Source of the DNA: an uncultured Croceitalea sp.
GTDB lineage: Bacteria > Bacteroidota > Bacteroidia > Flavobacteriales > Flavobacteriaceae
DNA: 64,000 bases
Assembly: GCA_947499565.1 (NCBI GenBank)
Contig: CANMOV010000001.1
Span: 1,054,001 to 1,118,000, forward strand
Direction of reading: 5' to 3'
Below are positions 7,186-13,282 of the stretch, piece by piece; position 1 is the first letter of the stretch, and every line of letters starts with the position of its first letter. Under the pieces are notes generated by a model that was not told where the DNA came from, made no database searches, and worked only from the letters and a program-made list of their open reading frames with translations. The position numbers were made by a program, and so were the translations under genes.

Positions 7186-7962
7186 CTAGTAACCTTGAAA
7201 AGGACCTGCGAAAGCGATATAAGAGCCTGTTGTTGAATAAATTTCATTAATAATATGGTAGTGATACTCTTCTTCGCCATCTGAGTACTGTGTTGTGGAT
7301 GTGTGTCCTCCTGAGAAATCTAAATCCGTAGGATAGTCTGCTATAGCATTGCATTTTCTTCCATAAAGGAAAACACCATCCAATAAAATACCAGCCAATT
7401 CATCATCATCATCGGTAAATGCCTTAGGTTCTAAATGATAGTGGTATACGCTAGGTCCGATATGGGCACCTGTCCAGTCCAAACTCCCTGCCGCCTGGTC
7501 TAAAGTCCCATTGCCTTCTTGGTCATTAAAGATATAGGACCCACTCACAGCGACACCGATGATGCCTAATTCCGTTGCAACCGAGCTTCCAGTCAAATTG
7601 GGACTAGCATCAACCATTATAGTTTGTGCCTGGTCACGGTCAGGAATTCTAGTAGGCGTAAGACGTACATCTGGTTCATCTCGGTAAAGGGCATTGTCCC
7701 CTCCCCAATACACAGTTTCATGGTTCGGTAATCCCGTAGTCTCTATGACAACCTCTGAGCCATCTAAAAAAATAGTCGTCGCTTCCTCGTTAAATGCAGT
7801 AAAAGCGGCATGAAGCTCCGTAACTATTTCGTCATCATCATCATTTCCTTCCTCGTTGAGAGGAAAGTCGGTATCATTATCACTACTACAAGCAACAAAG
7901 CCAATTGAAGCAAAAAGAATTACTGGAAGTAGTATGGGTAAACTTTTAAATCTCTTTATCAT
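7186..7962 (-). CDS. YHYH-domain lipoprotein
   Basis: Read from the ATG at 7962 (MIKRFKSLPILLPVILF...ACSSDND), the product has about 258 residues: a lipoprotein signal, an acidic linker rich in Asp/Glu, then the YHYH domain with two copies of the naming motif, VYHYHLEP and EYHYHIINEIY, and an HTSTTQYS segment between them. The domain's conserved histidines suggest metal binding, but its function is not established. An upstream TTG would add only three residues. The gene opens the YHYH-MORN-SCO-BNR unit and is preceded, 24 bases upstream, by the third copy of the ECF-2 promoter motif. Confidence 0.9.
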   Translation of the reverse strand: MIKRFKSLPILLPVILFASIGFVACSSDNDTDFPLNEEGNDDDDEIVTELHAAFTAFNEEATTIFLDGSEVVIETTGLPNHETVYWGGDNALYRDEPDVRLTPTRIPDRDQAQTIMVDASPNLTGSSVATELGIIGVAVSGSYIFNDQEGNGTLDQAAGSLDWTGAHIGPSVYHYHLEPKAFTDDDDELAGILLDGVFLYGRKCNAIADYPTDLDFSGGHTSTTQYSDGEEEYHYHIINEIYSTTGSYIAFAGPFQGY

Positions 7963-7986
7963 GGTAAACAATTTTAATATTTATTC

Positions 7987-8017
7987 TTTAGATGTGTTTT
8001 TGAAAAAAACTTGCGCT
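7987..8017 (-). promoter_or_regulatory. ECF-2-type promoter motif, copy C (YHYH operon)
   Basis: Read on the minus strand: AGCGCAAGTT, 13 bases, CATCTAAA, then 24 bases to the ATG of the YHYH gene. It matches copies A (9305-9336) and B (8343-8374) in both blocks. Two conserved blocks at a -35/-10-like spacing ahead of a start codon are what an ECF promoter looks like. The link to the neighbouring sigma factor is inferred from proximity. Confidence 0.75.
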
Positions 8018-8025
8018 CGATTTTT

Positions 8026-8316
8026 CTAATTTCTTCTTTCCTGTCTTTTAGGTTTAGGAGCTTTTTCAAATTCCTCTGCTGTAATAAAACCATCTTCGTC
8101 GGTATCAATTTTTGCAAAATCCTTTTTCAATCTACCTTTTATTTCATCCTCCGAGAGTTTACCATCTTTGTTAGCATCCATATCTTCAATCAGTTCTTCG
8201 AAAGTAGGTGGTTTTTTTCTCTCTGACCTATTTTGAGACTGAGCAAAGGCATTAGTTGAAAAAAATAACGTAGCTCCAAAAAGCAATAGTGCTGTTTTAA
8301 TTGTCCTGTTTTTCAT
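8026..8316 (-). CDS. Secreted EF-hand protein
   Basis: A 96-residue protein with a Sec signal peptide (cleavage after AFAQ, about residue 26). Two EF-hand loops follow: DANKDGKLSEDE (residues 47-58) and DTDEDGFITAEE (71-82). Both have acidic residues at the calcium-coordinating positions, a Gly at position 6 and Glu at position 12, so both should bind calcium. The C-terminal tail is basic and proline-rich. A terminator and its own copy of the ECF-2 promoter motif lie upstream. It may form one unit with the YHYH gene 63 bases downstream, although that gene has its own promoter motif. Confidence 0.9.
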   Translation of the reverse strand: MKNRTIKTALLLFGATLFFSTNAFAQSQNRSERKKPPTFEELIEDMDANKDGKLSEDEIKGRLKKDFAKIDTDEDGFITAEEFEKAPKPKRQERRN

Positions 8317-8342
8317 ACTTCAAAATTTTGTTTGTTTAATAG

Positions 8343-8374
8343 TTTAGATGCCCTCCGGTTTATAAACTTGTGCC
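8343..8374 (-). promoter_or_regulatory. ECF-2-type promoter motif, copy B (EF-hand gene)
   Basis: Read on the minus strand: GGCACAAGTT, 14 bases, CATCTAAA, then 26 bases to the ATG of the EF-hand gene. Nine of ten bases of the upstream block and all eight of the downstream block equal those of copy A, with the same spacing. It sits directly after the terminator of the sensor gene, as expected for an independent promoter. Confidence 0.78.
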
Positions 8375-8393
8375 ACTTTATGTTAAAAAAAAC

Positions 8394-8424
8394 AAAAAAA
8401 GACTCTAATTTATTTATTAGAGCC
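8394..8424 (-). terminator. Terminator after the ECF-2 sensor gene
   Basis: On the minus strand the stem CTCTAAT / ATTAGAG with a six-base loop is followed by TCTTTTTTT. It lies 18 bases after the stop of the Spy/CnrX-like gene and separates the sigma/anti-sigma/sensor unit from the EF-hand gene. Confidence 0.75.
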
Positions 8425-8442
8425 TTACTTACTATATAAATA

Positions 8443-8949
8443 TTACTGTTGTGGTGGTGGAGGCATACCATCATGACTAGGTCTTCCTCGCGGAGGTCTA
8501 TTGCCTCGAGCTGGCCCCTTGTGATGCATGGCACCTTTTATTATGGAAGTAAATTGTTCTTTTTGATTTTTATTACACATTTCCACCACTTCTCGAAAGA
8601 AACGAAATGTCTCCAATTCTTTCGCTTTTTCTTTATCTCCAATTAAAGTAGTGATTGCATCAATTTCTGAAGGGTTAACTGTATCATCCGAAAGCTTTTC
8701 GAATAGCTTACTTTTTAATTCCCTAAGATCATCAAGCAAAGAGCGCATTTTTTCACGATGCACTACCTCCAAATCTTTAAATTGTTGTGTCTGTTTAACA
8801 TCGAACTCCAGTTGTTTCGAAATAAAGTTTGCGGAGCCCAGTCTTCGAGGGTCACTACGACCAGATTTACTAAAATGATTGAACAAAAAAAATCCATTCA
8901 TCAGCACTAGAAAACCCAATAAAATATACAAAAGTAAATTTTTCTTCAT
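8443..8949 (-). CDS. Spy/CnrX-like periplasmic sensor of the ECF-2 module
   Basis: A 168-residue protein anchored by one N-terminal helix (about residues 5-25). The rest is a helical hairpin with LEFDVKQTQQFKDLEVVHREKMRSLLDDLRELKSKL and a second helix ending KNQKEQFTSIIKG, the LTxxQ-like layout of Spy, CpxP, ZraP and CnrX. The tail contains MHHKGP and a proline/arginine/methionine-rich run ending in PPPPQQ. In CnrX-type systems this protein senses metal in the periplasm and releases the sigma factor via the anti-sigma partner. The gene follows the anti-sigma gene by five bases and ends before a terminator. Sensing of copper or another metal is inferred from the family and the SCO gene downstream. 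Confidence 0.8.
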   Translation of the reverse strand: MKKNLLLYILLGFLVLMNGFFLFNHFSKSGRSDPRRLGSANFISKQLEFDVKQTQQFKDLEVVHREKMRSLLDDLRELKSKLFEKLSDDTVNPSEIDAITTLIGDKEKAKELETFRFFREVVEMCNKNQKEQFTSIIKGAMHHKGPARGNRPPRGRPSHDGMPPPPQQ

Positions 8950-8954
8950 AGTCT

Positions 8955-9287
8955 CTATTTTTGATATAGATAAGAATCCGTATCAGTTTCCGACAGGCCA
9001 TAAACTTCAGCAAAATTCTCGACATTCTCACCGTAGTCATTGTCTGTGTTATATGAAAACAAAGCGAATGCATTTAAAATTATAAAGCAAATAAGGGCCG
9101 CAGCTTGATATTTTGGGGTAAACCCATCTAAATAGCTTACTCCTGATTCCTTTTTGACAGCTTCCTGTGCAATTCTATTTAATACTTTTTCTTTAAAAAA
9201 CGGGGGTGTTTTAACAGTATCAATACTTGAAACGCTATCCAAGGTGTACTCTATTCGCTGGTCGGTATTCGTTTTTTTCGTATTCAT
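8955..9287 (-). CDS. Single-pass membrane protein, probable anti-sigma factor for ECF-2
   Basis: A 110-residue protein with one membrane helix near residues 56-74 (AALICFIILNAFALFSY). The cytoplasmic part contains VKTPPFFKEKVLNRIAQE, the same short P-x-F-F/x-helix-R-I motif that appears twice in the ECF-1 partner protein. The outer part is short and acidic. Size, topology and position between sigma and sensor genes match CnrY, whose short cytoplasmic tail binds its sigma factor. No zinc anti-sigma domain is seen. Unlike the sigma gene, it is preceded by its own copy of the two-block promoter motif. Confidence 0.75.
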   Translation of the reverse strand: MNTKKTNTDQRIEYTLDSVSSIDTVKTPPFFKEKVLNRIAQEAVKKESGVSYLDGFTPKYQAAALICFIILNAFALFSYNTDNDYGENVENFAEVYGLSETDTDSYLYQK

Positions 9288-9304
9288 AAGACTTCAATCT
9301 TTTA

Positions 9305-9336
9305 TTTAGATGCATGTTTTTCTAATAACTTGCGCC
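9305..9336 (-). promoter_or_regulatory. ECF-2-type promoter motif, copy A (anti-sigma and sensor genes)
   Basis: Read on the minus strand: GGCGCAAGTT, 14 bases, CATCTAAA, then 17 bases to the ATG of the anti-sigma gene. It begins four bases downstream of the sigma gene's stop. Placing the motif between sigma and anti-sigma means that active sigma would raise the level of its own inhibitor and sensor. Confidence 0.78.
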
Positions 9337-9340
9337 AACT

Positions 9341-9934
9341 TCACTCTTTTTTATAATAGTCGTACAATAGTTCTCGTAAATTCTCTTTTGCCCTAAATAA
9401 TAAGGATTCGATTGACGAAATACTCTTTTCTGTAATCTCACTAACTTCCTTGTAACTCAAATCCTCAATCTTGTTTAACGTATATACTATTCTTTGAGTT
9501 TCTGGCAGCTTATTTATGGCTGCGAATAGGATTTTGCTTTTCTCCTTATTCTCCAATTGTATTCCAGGATGATTAAACTCGGTAAAATAAGAACTCCGGT
9601 CTATGGGTAAATCATTTCCCAAAAGCGATTGCATAAAACCAAAGCGTTTTTTAGTATTTTTCTTTCGGATAAACTCCAAACTCTTATTTACAGATACCCT
9701 ATAAATCCAAGTAGACAATTTTGACTCTTCCTTAAACTTACCGATTGAATTAAAAATTTCTACAAAAACTTCCTGGGCAATATCCTCTGCGTCCTCTTTA
9801 TTAGGCACAAACGAAATACAAGTACCAAATACCTTTTGCTGATACTCATCGAGCAGTTGACCATAGGCCTGACTACTTCCTTTTCGTAAAGCTGCAATAA
9901 AATTCTGTTCTTCCAACAACAAGATTTGAGTCAC
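9341..9934 (-). CDS. ECF-type RNA polymerase sigma factor (ECF-2)
   Basis: A 197-residue factor with sigma region 2 (NKEDAEDIAQEVFVEIFNSIGKF and the STWIYRVSVNKSLEFIRKK stretch) and region 4 (LPETQRIVYTLNKIEDLSYKEVSEITEKSISSIESLLFRAKENL). The start is a GTG: an in-frame TAA lies two codons upstream (9938-9940), preceded by an ATG, so no ATG start is available. It is divergent from the rRNA methyltransferase gene with 58 bases between them. Its own upstream region does not contain the GGCGCAAGTT/CATCTAAA motif. It controls, by inference, the anti-sigma/sensor, EF-hand and YHYH units downstream. Confidence 0.93.
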   Translation of the reverse strand: MTQILLLEEQNFIAALRKGSSQAYGQLLDEYQQKVFGTCISFVPNKEDAEDIAQEVFVEIFNSIGKFKEESKLSTWIYRVSVNKSLEFIRKKNTKKRFGFMQSLLGNDLPIDRSSYFTEFNHPGIQLENKEKSKILFAAINKLPETQRIVYTLNKIEDLSYKEVSEITEKSISSIESLLFRAKENLRELLYDYYKKE

Positions 9935-9965
9935 AAATTACATAAATTATACAATTTCAAAATAC

Positions 9966-9973
9966 TACCTTTG
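9966..9973 (+). promoter_or_regulatory. Bacteroidetes -7 promoter box for the rRNA methyltransferase gene
   Basis: TACCTTTG fits the Bacteroidetes -7 consensus TAnnTTTG exactly and lies 19 bases before the ATG at 9993. A good -33 TTG is not obvious at the usual spacing. Confidence 0.65.
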
Positions 9974-9992
9974 CAGCCTTATAAAGTAAATC

Positions 9993-11204
9993 ATGCGTTT
10001 ACACAGAAATTTGGTATTTGCCGTTATTGATGCCCTTGGAATGATTTTCAATGAGAATGAATACGCGGACAAGGTAATTGAAAAAGTATTACGTTATGAC
10101 AAGCGTTGGGGTGCTCGTGACCGCGGTTTTATAGCGGAAACCACTTATGACATTGTACGCTGGAAACGTCTGTATTCTGAAATTGCTGAGGTAAATGCTC
10201 CATATTCACGTCAAAACTTATTTCGATTATTTGCGGTTTGGTGTGTACTTCGTGGAATTCAACTACCGGATTGGAAACAATTGGAAGAAACTCCAGTACG
10301 CAGAATTAAAGGTCGATTTGACGAATTATCCAAAATTCGAAAATTTCGTGAATCTGTGCCTGATTGGATAGACGAACGAGGTGAAAAGGCTTTAGGTAAT
10401 GATTTATGGACCAAGGAAATTGCTGCGCTTAATGCACAAGCAGAGGTTGTTCTTAGAACAAATACCTTAAAAACTACAAAGGAAAAACTTAGAGAAGCTT
10501 TAAAGGCTGAAGAAATAGAGACCGAAACTATTACTGGAGTTAAAGATGCCCTTAAACTAGTAGTTCGCAAAAATGTTTTTGTTACGCAAGTTTTTAAGAA
10601 TGGATTGTTTGAAGTCCAAGATGCTTCATCGCAGTTAGTAGCTCCATTTTTAGAAGTAGCTCCAGGTCAACGCGTTGTAGACGCATGTGCCGGTGCTGGC
10701 GGAAAAACCCTTCATTTGGCTTCGTTAATGGAGAATAAAGGGCAATTAATCGCCATGGATATTTATGAAAGTAAGCTCAAAAAACTAAAAGTGCGTACCC
10801 GTAGAAACGGTGTTCATAATGTGGAAGGAAGAGCAATTGATTCTACTAAGGTGATTAAAAAGCTATATAATTCTGCAGATCGATTATTATTAGATGCTCC
10901 TTGTTCTGGATTAGGTGTTATTCGTCGCAACCCGGACTCTAAATGGAAGCTGCAACCAGAGTTTATAGAAAAAATAAAAGGTGTACAGCATGATATCCTT
11001 AGAAGTTATTCTAAAATGGTAAAGTCAGGTGGTAAAATGGTGTACGCTACCTGCTCTATCCTACCTGAAGAAAATTCCGAACAAGTACAATCTTTCTTAG
11101 CTTCTGAGGAAGGTGAAAACTTCAAATTTGAAAAAGAACAGAACATCTATGCCTCTGAGCATGGTTTTGACGGGTTTTATATGGCGTTACTTACCAAAAA
11201 ATAA
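9993..11204 (+). CDS. RsmB/NOP-family 16S rRNA (cytosine-C5) methyltransferase
   Basis: A 403-residue cytoplasmic enzyme. An N-terminal NusB-like helical region (about 1-150) is followed by a Rossmann methyltransferase domain. SAM-binding motif I is VVDACAGAGGKTLHLASL. Both active-site cysteine motifs of m5C RNA methyltransferases are present: APCSGLGVIRRNPDSKWK (motif IV) and YATCSILPEEN (motif VI), the nucleophile and the release cysteine. Length and order fit RsmB-like proteins. A clear -7 box lies upstream. The exact target base in 16S rRNA is an assumption from the family. Confidence 0.92.
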   Translation: MRLHRNLVFAVIDALGMIFNENEYADKVIEKVLRYDKRWGARDRGFIAETTYDIVRWKRLYSEIAEVNAPYSRQNLFRLFAVWCVLRGIQLPDWKQLEETPVRRIKGRFDELSKIRKFRESVPDWIDERGEKALGNDLWTKEIAALNAQAEVVLRTNTLKTTKEKLREALKAEEIETETITGVKDALKLVVRKNVFVTQVFKNGLFEVQDASSQLVAPFLEVAPGQRVVDACAGAGGKTLHLASLMENKGQLIAMDIYESKLKKLKVRTRRNGVHNVEGRAIDSTKVIKKLYNSADRLLLDAPCSGLGVIRRNPDSKWKLQPEFIEKIKGVQHDILRSYSKMVKSGGKMVYATCSILPEENSEQVQSFLASEEGENFKFEKEQNIYASEHGFDGFYMALLTKK

Positions 11205-11239
11205 TCTTTTCAACACCCAAAATTCAGCAAAATTAGATT

Positions 11240-11266
11240 TTGAGTTATTTGATTTGCATAACTTTG
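11240..11266 (+). promoter_or_regulatory. Promoter of the AraC-family gene, possibly giving a leaderless mRNA
   Basis: TTG at 11240-11242, 16 bases, then TAACTTTG at 11259-11266, which matches TAnnTTTG. The GTG start is only four bases beyond the box. If transcription begins about seven bases after the box, the mRNA would start at or beside the GTG. Confidence 0.55.
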
Positions 11267-11270
11267 TTTT

Positions 11271-12179
11271 GTGAACAAAAAGGTCTCATTAAAAGAATTT
11301 TACCAAAGTAGTAACCAATATGTGCCAGAAAGTGTAAGGTCTGGAATAGGGCATTTTAATGTTTTTAAATTAGATGAATATGCAGGTCCTAAGCCAAAAG
11401 CAATGCCTTTTAATCGACGCGATTATTTTAAAATAAGTTTGGTAAAAGGAAAAAGTAAAGTGCATTATGCGGATAAAATTGTTCATGTTGATAAACAGGT
11501 AATTGTCTTTTCCAATCCGCAAATACCATACAATTGGGAAATGGTAGACACGCAATTAACGGGCTCATTTTGTGTCTTTACGGAAACTTTTTTTCATCAG
11601 TTTGGAGACTTAATGCAATATCCTGTTTTTCAACCTAATGGCAATCCTGTGCTTAAATTAACAGATGAACAGCTTGATACCATTACTCCCATATTTAAAC
11701 GCATGTTTACAGAAATAGAATCCGATTATGCCTATAAGTATGATGTCCTTCGGAATTTAGTTTTTGAGCTTATTCATACAGCACTAAAGCTTCAGCCTGC
11801 AAATTCGGATACTGCTACACATTCCAACGCTGCTGAACGCATCTCCGGACTATTCATGGAGTTGTTAGAAAGACAGTTTCCAATAGAAAGTCCAAGGCAG
11901 CACATACAGTTAAGAACCGCATCTGACTTTGCTTTACATCTTGGTATCCATGTAAATCATCTAAATCGGGCTTTAAAAGAAAGTGTCCAAAAAAGCACCT
12001 CTATTCTCATTGCTGAAAGAGTGGTTCAAGAAGCTAAAATATTGGTTAAACACACCAAATGGAATATCTCAGAGATAGGAAACTCTCTAGGTTTTGAAGA
12101 GACAGCTCATTTCTCTAACTTCTTTAAAAAACATACCAGTTACTCTCCCGCTTCTTATAGGAAATTAGAAATTATTTGA
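11271..12179 (+). CDS. AraC-family transcriptional regulator
   Basis: A 302-residue protein: a cupin-like N-terminal ligand domain (about 1-180) and a C-terminal AraC DNA-binding domain with two helix-turn-helices, seen in ASDFALHLGIHVNHLNRALKESVQKSTS and WNISEIGNSLGFEETAHFSNFFKKHTSYSPASYRK. The second is a very typical AraC signature. The start is a GTG; the next Met is more than 40 residues in and would cut the ligand domain. It is followed, 94 bases on, by an SDR gene in the same direction. AraC regulators of this type often control the neighbouring oxidoreductase, but that is inference here. Confidence 0.93.
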   Translation: MNKKVSLKEFYQSSNQYVPESVRSGIGHFNVFKLDEYAGPKPKAMPFNRRDYFKISLVKGKSKVHYADKIVHVDKQVIVFSNPQIPYNWEMVDTQLTGSFCVFTETFFHQFGDLMQYPVFQPNGNPVLKLTDEQLDTITPIFKRMFTEIESDYAYKYDVLRNLVFELIHTALKLQPANSDTATHSNAAERISGLFMELLERQFPIESPRQHIQLRTASDFALHLGIHVNHLNRALKESVQKSTSILIAERVVQEAKILVKHTKWNISEIGNSLGFEETAHFSNFFKKHTSYSPASYRKLEII

Positions 12180-12273
12180 TTTTTACAATTAATTATTTCT
12201 ACTATGCAAACCAAAACTAGGTAAGACATAGAACTTTGCTGTATTCAAATATTAATATTAAAAAAAGAATACT

Positions 12274-13035
12274 ATGAGTACTAAAAAAATAGCCTTGGTA
12301 ACAGGCGGCAGTAGGGGTTTGGGGAAAAACATGGCGATTAGCTTGGCAAAAAAAGGATTGAACGTGGTCATTACCTACCATTCAAACCAAGAAGCAGCAG
12401 AAAACACAATAAATGAAATCAAAGCTCTAGGAGCGAATGGCGTTGCCATTCAATTAGATACCCGAAAGGTTAGTGGATTTGAGAACTTCAAAAAAATTCT
12501 GATAAAAAGATTGAAGGATGAATGGAGTACCAACAAAATTCACTATTTAATTAGCAATGCTGGTTTTGGACATAATGGATCTGTAGCTGATACTTCAGAA
12601 GAAGCCTTTGATGATTTGCTTAATGTACATTTAAAAGGGGTGTATTTTTTAACCCAAACCCTAATGGAAACAATAAACAATGGCGGAGGAATTATAAATA
12701 TTTCTAGTGGGTTGGCGCGTTTTTCTTTCCCAGGCTACTCCGCCTATGCAGCCATGAAAGGAGCAATAGAGGTATATACCCGATATTTAGCCAAAGAACT
12801 TGGAGGACGTCAGATAAAAGCTAATACCATCGCTCCAGGTGCAATTAATACGGATTTCAATAAAGACCGTTTTGAACAAGCACCACAAACAGTAGACATC
12901 ATCGCAGGAATGACGGCTTTAGGTCGTGTTGGAGAAAGTGATGACATTGGAGGTGTTATAGCCTTTCTTTGTTCCGAAGATGCTAAATGGATTAACGGAC
13001 AACGTATTGAAGTCTCTGGAGGTATGCTACTATAA
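12274..13035 (+). CDS. Short-chain dehydrogenase/reductase (SDR)
   Basis: A 253-residue classical SDR. The NAD(P)-binding motif is TGGSRGLGKNMA near residue 10, the NAG-equivalent is SNAGFG, and the active site shows the Ser in NISSGLARF and YAAMK as the YxxxK motif. The end (CSEDAKWINGQRIEVSGGMLL) is typical of 3-oxoacyl-ACP reductase-like SDRs. The substrate is unknown. It follows the AraC-family regulator and is closed by a terminator, suggesting a small regulated unit. Confidence 0.93.
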   Translation: MSTKKIALVTGGSRGLGKNMAISLAKKGLNVVITYHSNQEAAENTINEIKALGANGVAIQLDTRKVSGFENFKKILIKRLKDEWSTNKIHYLISNAGFGHNGSVADTSEEAFDDLLNVHLKGVYFLTQTLMETINNGGGIINISSGLARFSFPGYSAYAAMKGAIEVYTRYLAKELGGRQIKANTIAPGAINTDFNKDRFEQAPQTVDIIAGMTALGRVGESDDIGGVIAFLCSEDAKWINGQRIEVSGGMLL

Positions 13036-13054
13036 AAAACAAATGTTCCAATTT

Positions 13055-13082
13055 AAAAGCCCTATCTAGGGCTTTTCTTTTC
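13055..13082 (+). terminator. Rho-independent terminator after the SDR gene
   Basis: AAAAGCCCTA-TC-TAGGGCTTTT is a perfect ten-base-pair inverted repeat, followed by CTTTTC. It lies 19 bases after the stop. Confidence 0.88.
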
Positions 13083-13241
13083 TTATGTGATACATAGTCT
13101 TCTATATTATTTGCTATTAGACCATTAACATCTCTTCTAGCATTAACATGCAAAGACAATTTTAATCTAAAAACTTATACGTATTAACAATGCCCGTTAA
13201 AAACTGTTTAAAACTCCTATTCTAAAAGGAGCAAAAAATCG

Positions 13242-13249
13242 TAAATTTG
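13242..13249 (+). promoter_or_regulatory. purL: Bacteroidetes -7 promoter box of purL
   Basis: TAAATTTG fits TAnnTTTG exactly and ends 33 bases before the ATG at 13283. The box overlaps a TTG in the purL frame, which shows that the longer TTG-started reading frame is not the real gene start. Confidence 0.72.
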
Positions 13250-13282
13250 CATTTTCTTAATCTGTACAATAGATACGTATTT

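Noticed and set aside
13247..13282. A longer purL start at the TTG at 13247
   Set aside because: This TTG is part of the -7 box TAAATTTG, and the ATG at 13283 gives the usual MIHFFG start of the family.
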